From positions 6,472,001 through 6,536,000 of the forward strand of contig OX638370.1 of assembly GCA_951812925.1 (NCBI GenBank): a stretch of 64,000 nt of DNA, written 5' to 3'. This DNA comes from Calliopum simillimum (Eukaryota; Arthropoda; Insecta; Diptera; Lauxaniidae). The position numbers and the translations under genes were made by a program. The notes below the pieces were generated by a model. The model was not told the DNA's origin. It saw only the letters and a program-made list of their open reading frames with translations, and searched no databases. This document shows, piece after piece, positions 46,817 through 57,745 of this stretch; position 1 is the first letter of the stretch, and each line of letters begins with the position of its first letter.

Positions 46817-48690
46817 CACTTAAGGCAGCAAAAAAATGCTGTTATCTTTAGCACAGGTAGCGTGTGGAGAAAGCACATATTTAGATACACCAGTACAAAA
46901 TTCAAAGTTTAGATGAAAAAACAAAAAGAATTTCAGCTAAAAACAACAAAAATAGATGAACTGAAAGAGGAGGTAGACAGTAAATAAAAAACAAAAAGAG
47001 AAAAAAACCAAAGCTAAATAAAAAAGTTCTACCTGAGAAAATGGACAAAAAGATAAAAAAAAACAAAGGAAAAGCAAAAGTGAAAAAGTTAAATGAAACG
47101 TAACACGTTAATGGCGCGGCGGCGGCGATTCCAACAAAACAGCAACACTAAGAGGTAACAAACATCATTGGCATAAAGACCAATGGTTTGAGTATGTTTG
47201 TGTGTGCATTTAAATTTGAGAGTGTACCTTAGCAATGTTTGCGTTTTCTCCCACGTACAAGTGTTTGCTTTACGCTGCTATGGCTTACAACTTTGAAAAC
47301 ACTAAAAATTTCAAAAATAACTTACACCCTAGCGTTTTCCTGTAGTTCAAAGGTGGTGAAGAACTTAGAAATACCAACAGGCAGTGAAATTCCATTTGAA
47401 TTCAGCACAAAAATCAAGTCATAATACTCGTACTATCACTTTCCTTTATATAGTTGAATATCCTTGTGTATATCCTATGAATGCACAAGTGGACGCTGTC
47501 GTTGCCGCCGTTGCTTTTGAAGACGACGACGACAACGATAGTGAGGGCGATTATGAAACGTCAACGTGGAAATTGCCATTAAGATTATAATGAAATGATA
47601 GCTGTAGACAAGTGCGCCATAGTAGTAAGGGTAGTATGTTGGGATGTATGCGTATAGTGGTATAAAAATATAAAAATCTCCTTTGGATAAAAAGAAGGAT
47701 ATAAGTGAGATATTAAGTCATTTGGGATACTTAGCGTAAATTGAGACGATGAGTTTTGCATGACGATGAGTTTGTTTTGGAGGCAGTGGAAGCTTTAGTA
47801 TCGCCAACACAACATCACGTATTATATTTGGAAAAAAATTACTTAAAATGCTGCGTTCTTTTGCTGTTGATGACTTTTATGAAAGTTAGTCGCTGCAGTG
47901 AAGCTTGACGACATTAAAATTGTTAAATTTTTATTTGTTAACTTTTGTAATTACAACAAAATTAGGTTTCGTTTTAAGTTATTTTCAAATAAAACTTTTG
48001 TTTTATATTGTTATGTCTAAAAAATTGGATTTGTTTTGCGCATTTTTAAGTGACAGAGAAAGTTCTTTAAATTGTGTTAAGTTTTTTGTACATTTCAAAG
48101 TGACTAATAGAAGATTCACTAAAAATGCTTTATAAAGGATATATGAAACTGTCTCTCTTTTTACCGGTATCACTAATATCTTAAGAAAGCCTTTGCAATG
48201 CAATTTTTTGAACATAGTTTTAAAGTCTAACTGTTCGCCTTGTACAGTCTTTCTGATCGCATTGCTGGCTAATAATGGTAAAGCTTAAAAAGCACAAAGA
48301 AATGGTACAAATTTTTTCAATAAACTGCTTTCTAAAGTCTTTTTTGAATCAGTTTCAATTAATTCCGCTGAGCTTAAGAAAAAAGGTTTTCATGGCCTCG
48401 TAGTATAACATCTTTTGGGCCCCCAGTCTCAATGGAGCTAAGATGGTAGTAAGCTTTGCAGCAAAGTCCAACTGAGTACAATCTTGTCACCAAGAAAGTT
48501 AGTAGCATGCTTAGTTCATTTCATGCTTCTACATATGTAGTTCTGGTGTTTTTTTAAAAAATTGGAAAAAGTTCTGCAAAATTGGACCAAAAATCAGAGG
48601 CATGCCATTTTTGTTTAGAACCACGTTTTTGAGCTCATAATAAAGAGTTTTTTTTTTTTTGTAAAAAAAATAAAATGCAAAAAACATTCC
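46817..48690. other. No gene seen
   Basis: AT-rich, with a short GC-richer patch at 47490-47560 (gttgccgccgttgc, then gacgacgacgac) whose acidic translation is low-complexity. No splice-site pair was recognised. Confidence 0.5.
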
Positions 48691-48694
48691 TTGC

Positions 48695-49015
48695 ATAAAT
48701 AGAGTTCTGATTTAAGTTCTGGTTAGCGCTTGAATAGTTCTACTGGAAATCCTAGGACACTTTTCTAAAATATTTGTAGTTTTCATGTTAATCGCAAAAT
48801 AGGAGATGACTTCTGAGTGGCGCTCTCAGAGTTCTTGAGTAAGTTTTGGTAACATTATTCCGAAATATTTGTACTTGCCATGTTAGTCGCAAAATAAGGA
48901 AAAATAAAATTTTTCTTCAGAAGTCACTAACAGGACAGGAGTTCTGATTAGTAGCGCTCGAAGAAATGTACAGGAAATTCTTGTAGCATTTTTACCAAAC
49001 ATTCGTAAAAGCAAA
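48695..49015. repeat. Three diverged tandem units, family X
   Basis: Units share gttctgattagcgctcgaa, then ggaaatcctaggacactttt and aaaatatttgtagttttcatg, then gttaatcgcaaaatagg. They start near 48705, about 48825 (partial) and about 48940. Inverted relatives lie at 54975-55115 (ttattttgcgatttatatga, then aaaagtactaacattttggg) and at 56290-56450. Confidence 0.55.
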
Positions 49016-49678
49016 AAAAAAATCCACATGGGTTTTGCCTCCGGGGAGTTTAACTTCGTCTGTGGTTTATACCCAAAACTATCATAGGAGTACTATAGGG
49101 TCGTTGTAGAATTGAATTCAGATAGCACTATTCCTTTACCAGAAACATAACAAGTTAACGTTTACTCTCGTGACATAGAAAGGTTGCCTTTTCGGTGGTG
49201 GTCAGAGTTTTAGAAGAACCACGAAGACCTAAACGAAGTCAATCAAAAGGGCCTAAGGTGAACACTGAGGCAATGCGAAACTTTCATGTGAAGGTCATAA
49301 GCTCTTTATGGATAATTGAAAGAAAATCAGAAAGTCCAAACTTTACAAAAATCAAATATAATAACTTTTAAAGCAAAATCCCTTATTGAATACCAATGCT
49401 TAGCAACAGCAATGTAACCACAGCCAGCGGTAGCAATATTGAGCTGAAAATTCAAGTACAAAACACAACTTAATTAAAAGTGTGTTAAAATTTGGTTACA
49501 TAAGCAACATACAGACAGATAAAACATATGAGGAAAGAAAGAGCGGAAGCATATAGTAAAACAATGAACAGCTCAAACATCGGTGCCAACATTTGTGGGT
49601 GGTTTTTATACGAGAAGAATGTAGATCTTCGTCAATACTACACATGAGCTCATATAAATACATATCTACCCTGCAGGA
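49016..49678. other. No gene seen
   Basis: Non-coding spacer between the family X repeat and the next 19-bp array. Nothing was recognised. Confidence 0.5.
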
Positions 49679-49679
49679 A

Positions 49680-50775
49680 AAGTGTCAAAAATGTCGATAA
49701 ATGTTCAAAAAGTTGAAAAATTGTCTACGAGTTAAAAGATGTTCAAAAAATCGATAAACTTTTAATAAATGTTTAAAAAGCCAAAAAATTGTAAAAATAA
49801 TCGATCAACTTTCAAAAAGTCAACAAATGTTCAAAATGCGCAAAAAGTCGAAAAAGTTCAAAAAGTCGAATAATTGCTAAAAATCGATAAACCTACTTTC
49901 AGAAAGCCAGCAAATGTTTAAACTTTCAAAAAATTGAAAAATTGTCAAAAAGTGGGAAAAATGTCAAAAAAGTGGAAATGTGTCAAAAAATCGAAAAAAT
50001 TCAAAAAGTCCAAAAATTGTCATATATTATAAATATTTACAGAAAGTAAATAAAGTAAAAAATGTTCAAAAAGTGGGAAAATCATCAAAAAGCCGAAAAT
50101 GTCCAAAAGCCGAAAATTTGATAAAAAGTCAAAAAAAGTGGAAAAAATTTTTAAAAGTCGAAAAATGTTCAAAAGTGGGAAACATGTCAAAACGAAAAAG
50201 TTCAAAAAGTCGAAAAATGTTCAAAAAGTGGGAAAATGATCAAAAAGCCGAAAATGTCCAAAAAGCCCAAAAATTGCTAAAAAGTCGAAAAAAGTGGAAA
50301 AAATTTTAAAAAGTCGAAAAATGTTCAAAAAGTCGAAAAATTATCAAAAAGCCGAAAATGTACAAAAGACGAAAATTTGATAAAAAGTCAAAAAAGTGGA
50401 AAAATTTTTAAAAAGTCGAAAAATGTTCAAAAGAGGGAAACATGTCAAAACGAAAAAGTTCAAAAAGTCGAATAATGTTCAAAAAGCCGAAAATGTCCAA
50501 AAAGCTGAAAAATTGCTAAAAAAGTGGAAAAACTTTAAAAAAAATCAAAAATGTTCAAAAAAATTGTCAAATTGAAAAATTGTCAAAAAGTCGAAAAATG
50601 TTTAAAAAGTCGAAAAATATTCAAAAAGTCGAAAAATGCTCAAAAACTCGAAAAATTGTCTAAAAGTTAAAAAATGTTTAAAAAGTACAGAAATGTTAAA
50701 AAGTCGAAAAGTTCAAAAAGCCCTCAAATGGTCAAAAAATCTACAAAGTGCTCAAAAACTCGAAAAATGCTATAC
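49680..50775. repeat. 1.1-kb array of 19-bp minisatellite (purine-rich on +)
   Basis: The unit is approximately aaaaatgttcaaaaagtcg. The variants gggaaaatgatcaaaaagcc and gaaaatgtccaaaa recur. A longer segment around 50060-50215 is repeated at about 50220-50330 and 50335-50470, showing higher-order duplication. The Lys/Ser-rich open frames on + are translations of the unit. Confidence 0.9.
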
Positions 50776-52492
50776 AGAGATAGAATCTTTCCTCTCTTCA
50801 CTGAACGAAAACTCAGCAAGTATTTGAATAGAAAAACAAGTCTCCAGATGTGTGAAAAATTAATAAAAAAATTTATTTAGTATTATTAACACAAATATTC
50901 CGTGTAATTTTATTGAAAAGGTTTTTGATTTTCCTGAGGTAAAAACGATCATCATTTTTTTTTTAAAGTATAATTTTATATATTCTTTTTTTTTTGTACA
51001 TTTTCCTGCTGGGTATTCTTTGACTTATATGCACACATGTGAGGTAATTTGCTTTTTGTGTGACTTTAGAATTTCCCAAACTTTGCGCTCACCACAAAAC
51101 TCATTTCAACACCTGTACAAAATCTTTGCTAAAACTTTACAATAAAAGCAAATATACTTACTCACATAGACACAAACATAAACATATTTATTAAGAAACC
51201 CGTTGAAGTGAGAGTGGATCAAAAAAATAATTCAATTAAATTTTTAAAACACTATTGAAATGTCATTTAAGCACATAGTTTGACGTTATACATCACATTA
51301 TGTTTTTATTTTGTTTTTTGAAAGAAAACTTTCTTGAACCATTGAAATGTTCTAAAGTATTCTATAAATGTTAACTAAGTGCAAAATTTTCGCAGCACCC
51401 TAAGTTTTTTAAAGGTGCAAATACAAATGAATAGCTAACAGTGACATGTTTCCATTTCAAGCACCGCATGACATCTTAAACTGTGGTTGTACTTGTACGC
51501 TTTTTCATCGCACACAGCTACTGCTGCTGCTACTTCCGCAGCTGTTGACATACTCACGAGTAAATGTACCGTAGTATAGGTACTAGTATATGTGTCTGTG
51601 TTGTATTTAGGTGTTAAAATCAGTACTGCTTGTGTGCATGTAATTGTAATTTGTTAATTTCCCGCATTTTCAAAAATTAATTTTCGCGCCTTTTAAACGT
51701 TGGCAGTGGCGGTGGCAGTTCATTTGTTTATTTCTTTAACGCACACAGTTTTACATGGGTCCTAGGTACAACTCCTTATTAGTGTGGATGTGTATCGTAG
51801 TGTGTGTTTATACAGACATGCTGATGTGGCTGTCAAAAACAGCAACAAAGCAAAAAATTGTTTTTTTTTCTGTATGTTTGTGATTTTGCACCTGTAGCGT
51901 TATTATGTATGTATGCCGGAAATAATATAATTTACGCGGGCTTACTTCCTTTTTTTCTTTCTGGTAGCATACTTTTGTGCTGTATTTCTTGTTTTTTTTT
52001 TTTTGCTACTTTTTTGCTCTTGTTGGAACCTTTAAAAAGTTCACTTTTTTTTTGAGAATGTGTGAGCTTTTTTGTTGTTTCTTTCTATGCCAACAGTTTA
52101 TTTTAATTGTTTTATTATGTTCTCGCAGCAAACAACAAAATGTGTTGTATGTGCTTGCATCCTTAAATTGTTTCGCTCGTATTTGTGCGTTTGCCCGATT
52201 TTACTGTTGTGTATGCGCGTATGTTTTAATTGCTCTGGGAGCAGCGTTTTAATTTAATTTTTTATTTTTTATATCGTGTGGTTTATATTTTCTTATTTTA
52301 TTTCTTTTGACAGAAGTAGATTTTAATGTTCGCACTTCGGGGTATATGTTTTCTTCTGTTAGAAAAAAATCATTTAAAGATCTTAAATTTTAAAAGAATA
52401 TCAAACCATGTAAAAAATGATTTTAAGTATAAAAAAATAAATAAATTTTCAACTACATAATCGTTTTAATAATAGGTTTTTATTAGACTTTT
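50776..52492. other. No gene seen
   Basis: AT-rich intron-like sequence. The T-rich region 51850-52260 yields Cys/Phe/Leu-rich open frames without recognisable domains. Confidence 0.5.
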
Positions 52493-52524
52493 AATAAATA
52501 TTTTCTTTTTCTTTTCAGGTAAGT
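52490..52524 (+). other. Recursive splice site (ratchet point), + strand
   Basis: The sequence reads tttctttttcttttcag directly followed by gtaagtgatt, so acceptor and donor abut with no exon between them (junction 52518|52519). A ttttaata branch-like word lies about 24 nt upstream. A strong polypyrimidine tract plus CAG|GTAAGT is the published hallmark of recursive splicing in long Drosophila introns, where the intron is removed in steps. It lies on the same strand as, and 29.8 kb downstream of, the donor at 22709. The motif is seen directly; its use in splicing is inferred. Confidence 0.6.
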
Positions 52525-52883
52525 GATTTTAAATGGAATATGCTGTAAAAGTAAGAAGTTCTATCTTTACCTTATATAGTTATTGACAAAAATACTGAAA
52601 ACAATACAATATTCGTATATTTCGTATATAAGGTTGGCTAAAGGGCCAATCTTTACATAACGGATCAAGATTTGTGTTGACATCTCCGATTTTTGTGAAA
52701 ATTGTTAAAAAGTTGGTATTTGACACACATATACTAATTGTGGTAAAATTATTTTCCAAAATTCCGAAAATTTCCAAGATGGCGGCCATTCGATGCAACC
52801 TTTGGATACTTGTATACTTGAAAATTTATAGCTCCTCGCCTTTTTACACGATTTTAATATATAAAATATTATAACTTACATTA

Positions 52884-53024
52884 AACCAAGTTTTTGGAAA
52901 AATATGTCAAAAAGACTCTTAAAACGGGATATGATGGGTTAAAATTTACTAAAAATGTTTCATCTTAACCCGTTATATCGCGTTTGTATGGATCTTTTTG
53001 ACCTCTAATTCCAAAAACTTGGTT
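52884..53024. mobile_element. 141-bp imperfect hairpin (MITE-like)
   Basis: The left end aaccaagtttttgga is mirrored by the right end tccaaaaacttggtt, and inner words also pair (gtcaaaaaga with tctttttgac; gggttaa with ttaaccc). There is no coding content. Target duplication is not clear. Confidence 0.55.
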
Positions 53025-53099
53025 GTAATGGGTTAAAATTAGACCGCGTGTTTTGAACTGATCGTTTGTTCGATCAGCTCATCCGTTTTAAGCTGATAG

Positions 53100-53375
53100 T
53101 TTGTTTGTCCAGCTCAGAAACGCTCAGATAAACTTTTTTAAAATTGTACAAAAACTTTTAGGGTGCCACCTATTTTTTTGTAAATTTTGCTTAAAATGCT
53201 AAGATTAAATTTTTAAAAACCCTACGCATATTTTTAGGGTTGCCACCTGGTTACTTTCTGAATTTTTGTTAAAATCATACTTTTTGTAACTAAATTCAAA
53301 TTTTTGGTTTAAGGAACGCTCAGATAATCTTTTTAAAAATTGTTCAAAAACTTTTAGGGCTGCCACCTACTGAGT
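53100..53375. repeat. Direct repeat with TTTTAGGGTGCCACCT blocks
   Basis: The block cgctcagataa.ctttttt, then ttcaaaaacttttaggg and tgccacct occurs at about 53107-53172 and 53311-53374 (offset about 204 bp). A partial copy, tttttagggttgccacctgg, lies between at about 53231. Confidence 0.65.
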
Positions 53376-54970
53376 CTTATATACAAATATTGACCCACAT
53401 TTCTAGATTATAAAAGTGTTTTTTGTATTTGCCCGGCGCTGTGTAATCTTACAAAGACCAGCGCTAACTCGTTGTTTTCACTAATAGTGCCAGATTTAGT
53501 ACTTTTTGTTAAATACGAAAATTGTGTGAACATGAAAATTAGTTAAAAAATGTTCAAGTCATGGACAAATGTTTGTCCAATTTATCAATTTTCCATTTTG
53601 TAACGCTGTTCATGGAATGGCTGGAGGGTTCATAATTTTTCTTTCAAACTATTATGAAATCAATATATCAGAGTCAGTGAGTGACAACTCTTCTTATCAC
53701 TTTAATTTACCGAAAAAGACACAACAAAGTTTGCTAGATTTTTTTTCCGTCGCTACACTTTATAAACAACATTCGTATCATTACCTACCAACACCACGGT
53801 TAATGCAATAATTTTTTATCCCAGCCTCTTCCTCCACTACACTTAATGTCACTGCTCCCTCTTTGGTATCTTCCACTATAACAAATTGTGCGCATTTGTC
53901 AGTGTCCATTCCTACTTTTAATATCTCTCATCTCTTAACGTCTCGTCTCATTGCTGCCTTTTTCATCTTCTTCTTTCTTTATTTCACTATTACCAAAATA
54001 TGTCTACAGCGTAACTTTTTGTAATTTGTCAACTCATGATTACTCGTACAATTCTTTACCCACTGTCCATCATTTCCGGTTACAAGAAGGATCTCATCAT
54101 ACTCACTTAATATTTCCTTTATTTTGTAGGTTTTTTCCTTTTTCATTAAAGTACATTGCTCTTCATTACATGAAAGTAATATTCATAATGACTGTCTGGC
54201 ATTTGAGTGCGGCGCATTCATATGTTTTTGCATAGTGTCCTTTTTTTATATGTACATATAGTGGAGAAGACCTTGAAGTTGGCTTAAATGGAAATGCAAA
54301 ATTACATTGGTTGTTTTTGCGGAAATATTTGAGTACTAAAATCAGTGGATTTAGCATTTAATTTTCAAAGATATAGTGATATTGAAGTATTTTTAAAAAT
54401 ATATGAGCTTCGAAAAACGAGTTAATGATTTTCCTGCAAAAATCTGGGTTTGTCATTCATTCAATATTTTGCAATACAGTTTCTACAGTTTCAGTGTTTT
54501 TCCCGCACCTTACACTTTTCCCGCCTTGTCAAATGAAGTCAACTGCAAGCAACATTTGTCGTCCACAACTAACAATAAATGTTTGCAATTTCAAATGACC
54601 TTCATTATTACAAACCTTTTTTTTTGTCATTACTCTTTATTCTGTTTTAGCTGCAACTTTCAGTTGGTATTATCTTTCATTTTACTCATGCAACACTGAG
54701 CAACAAAGAAAGAAAGCTGCGCACTTTCAATGATTTCATCCATACAGACTGATGAAGCATATAGGGCGAAAAAGATAATGGCTTTATTTTATGTGACATA
54801 GCGGTAAAAAGTTTTTTCGCCCACATTAGTCAGTTAATTACAGCAGCAGTTTGTCAACTCTCCGACTAAAACAATTTCAATCTTCGTCTAGAATTCATCT
54901 CCCTAGAAAACCATATTTAGCATTACTTCAGAGGGATTTTCTTTTCTTTGACATTTTTTGAAATCATTTT
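53376..54970. other. No gene seen
   Basis: Non-coding sequence. Open frames of 80-98 codons (53569-53811, 53951-54235, 54403-54699) show no recognisable domains and no matching splice sites. Confidence 0.45.
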
Positions 54971-54974
54971 TAAA

Positions 54975-55115
54975 GTCCGAGGTGGGTCAGTTTTCATCAA
55001 AACTCTTCTAGCGCTACGCAGAATTCTTATTCAAACTTTTTTTTTTCTTACCTTATTTTGCGATTTATATGAAAAGTACTAACATTTTGGGAGAATGTTC
55101 TGCAAAAATTTTTTT
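54975..55115. repeat. Inverted copy of family X
   Basis: Contains ttctagcgctacgcagaatt, then ttaccttattttgcgattta and tgaaaagtactaacattttg. Its reverse complement aligns with the unit at 48.7-49.0 kb. Confidence 0.45.
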
Positions 55116-55202
55116 TTTTCGAAGGGCTTGACAAACTAATCGTCAGTATTTTATTTTTTTTATTTATTTTGGACACTTGGACAAAACCTTTTATTTTTCT
55201 TT

Positions 55203-55845
55203 CGATTTGATGCGATTTAAACATTTTTCGACTTTTTGAACATATGACAATTTTTCGACTTTTTAAACATTTTTGATGTTTTGAGCATTTGGCAATTTTT
55301 CGACTTTTTGAACATTTGACAATTTTTTGACTTCTTGAACATTTTTCGACTTTTTGAACATCTTTCGACTATTTGAACATTTCTCGACTTTTTGAACATT
55401 TTTCGACCATTTGAACATTTCTCGACTTTTTGAACATTTCTCGACTATCTGAACATTTTTCGATATTTTGAACATTTTTCGACTTTTTGAACATTTTTCG
55501 ACTATTTGAACATTTCTCGACTTTTTGAACATTTCTCGACTATTTGAACATTTCCCGACATTTTGAACATTTTTCGCATTTTTGAACATTTTTTGACTTT
55601 TTGAACACTTTTCCACTTTTTGAACATTTGAAAATTTTTCGACTTTTTGAACATTTTTCAACTATTTGAAAATTTTTCGACTTTTTGAACATTTTTCAAC
55701 TATTTGAACATTTCTCGACATTTTGAACATTTTTCGACTTTTTGAACATTTTTCGACTTTTTGAACATCTTTCGACTATTTGAACATTTCTCGACTTTTT
55801 GAACATTTCTTGACTTTCTGAACATTTTTTGACATTTTGAACATA
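55203..55845. repeat. 0.64-kb array of 19-bp minisatellite (pyrimidine-rich on +)
   Basis: The unit is approximately catttttcgactttttgaa, the exact reverse complement of the unit at 49.7-50.8 kb. Sub-variants ctcgactatttgaacattt alternate with the main unit. The Lys/Asn/Val-rich open frames on the - strand are translations of it. Confidence 0.9.
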
Positions 55846-57583
55846 TTTACATGATAAATAAGTAGTAGCTTTTTGCGAAATGTTTAGTTTTTTTTTTACA
55901 ACTTTTGAATATTTATACTCCTTTAAAGATTGTGTACAAACTTTTTAAGCATTTTTCGAATTCTTGTACACTTTCGAGTTCTCTCAACATTTTTCTAAAA
56001 AAAAAAAGCTTAAAAGCTTCACACACAGCATATTGCATTATTGAATTCCGCGCATCCCCGACAGCTTTGCATTCAGGCCACCAAAGTGTAGCAAGCTATT
56101 CAAAGAGCAAAGCAAAAATGGTAGTCGAAACGACTAACATTATCTTTAACGTATAAAAAACATTGAAAACACAGCTATGCCTACAAAACTAAAACTACTG
56201 AACTAAATCAAATGCTAGTTGTTTCTACGAACAAAACAAGGAGCAATGTTAGTCAATACGACGAACAATAACCATTCAGGGTTGAGGGATAATTGCGATA
56301 CTTTTTTGATTTGCTGTACAGAACACTAATCAGAACTTTATACAACTTTTTTTTTTTTTTTGCAGTTTACATGGATAGTTCAATAATTTTGGGTAAGAAC
56401 TCTTTCATCGCTACTCAGAACTCTAATGAAATTTTTTTTTTTTCATTGGAAAATGAAACCCTCTGAAGCAGAAAATGTGCGAGCGGCTAAGCAAGAAGCT
56501 GCCTATTCTAAGTAATAGACTTTCATAAAAGAAACAAACTCATACACTACCAAGAAGAAACAGATATTTTGTTACATAGTGTAATTTATATGCTTTATTT
56601 GCAAAATTTTTTTGTATATCAACTTTACAACTAAAACTTTCTCATTTCATTGTTTTTTTTTTTTGTGTTGCGCAATTCACAAATAATCGTCACATCCGCA
56701 TCCGTTTGCAATCAGTCACCATAGTGAATCGTGCAACGTCAAGTGACATCCGTTGTTGCTAACAGCGTAAGTTGCACAAGCATACACACACACACAAACT
56801 CATATTTAAACATATAACACACACAAAAACTATTCCCCATACATATATGCTGTTGGCTGTCAACATTTACGTGTGTATTTGTCTCTTGTGTCTTCTTCAT
56901 TGTGTTTGTTACAATTTAACTCTGCAATGCTGATGCTGATGCTGCTGCTGTTGATGCTACTGCTGTTGTCTGCGCCTTAAAGTATGCAGCAGTATACGGA
57001 GCAACAGCAGCAGCAGCATTTGTTATGAATTGTTGTTGACAATTGTTCTTTTGTAGACTATTATTATATTGTTTTTGTTGTATTTTCGTTTCTTTTATAT
57101 AATACTTATGCACTGTTTTTGTTGTTATTTCATTTTGCTTTTCGTTGTATAAGAGCGCAGAAGTCTGTCTTTTGTTTAAGTTTCTATAGCACTTGACTTT
57201 GGCGAAAACTAAGTGAGTTTGCTGAGTTGAGTTTTCTGTGCAAACATCGCTGCTTTGAAATTTTAATATTTTTCGCTTAAAGCGCATTTTCGCATTCAAG
57301 GTCTACGCTATTAAAGTCAGGAAATTTTTAATATTTTAATGGTAGAAGTTGGAGAAATTTTGTGCGAAAAAAATAATTTTTTAAAAATCTAATAGAGAAA
57401 TTTCATTGGCAAATTCAGAGAAAATTTGCAGCGATATAGCAAGGACAATCTTACCCTTTTAGAGAAAAGATAGAGATAGCAGGTGCTTTACTATGAGCGT
57501 GTTGGTGTCAAGTTGATTTTTGTACGCGAAATAAAAAACCAAAATGCGTCGTTATATTTTTGCTGAGCCGTCCATTTGAAAGA
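55846..57583. other. No gene seen; family X copy at 56290-56450 and CTG/CAG run
   Basis: At 56290-56450 are gaacactaatcagaacttt and ttgggtaagaactctttcat, then cgctactcagaactctaa, a diverged inverted family X copy. At 56928-57020 tgctgatgctgctgctgttg and agcagcagcagca words form an opa-type stretch, which gives an open frame on - that I do not take as a gene. Confidence 0.45.
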
Positions 57584-57745
57584 CCTACTGTAGACGGTCT
57601 AGTGGAAGACAAACAAATCAAGTGATAATATTCAAACTGCAACAATTTGATGCGAAATTTCAATGCGAATGAAACATTTGCCGATTTGAGCCGAAACAAA
57701 TTTTAGTTTGCAAAATAATTGGACTTTAATAAAGACATTCTCTAG
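57584..57745. repeat. Dispersed repeat, copy 2 (first copy at 1.1 kb)
   Basis: Includes aaatcaagtgataatattc, then caaactgcaa and aaacatttgccgatttgagc, colinear with 1062-1215 and in the same orientation. Related sequence upstream (tgttggtgtcaagtt, 57500) and gagacggtct-like words at the end suggest the element is longer than the alignable core. Confidence 0.6.

Noticed and set aside
47384..47590. Open frame with an acidic stretch
   Set aside because: The acidic part is a GAC microsatellite-like run; there is no supporting splice site or domain.
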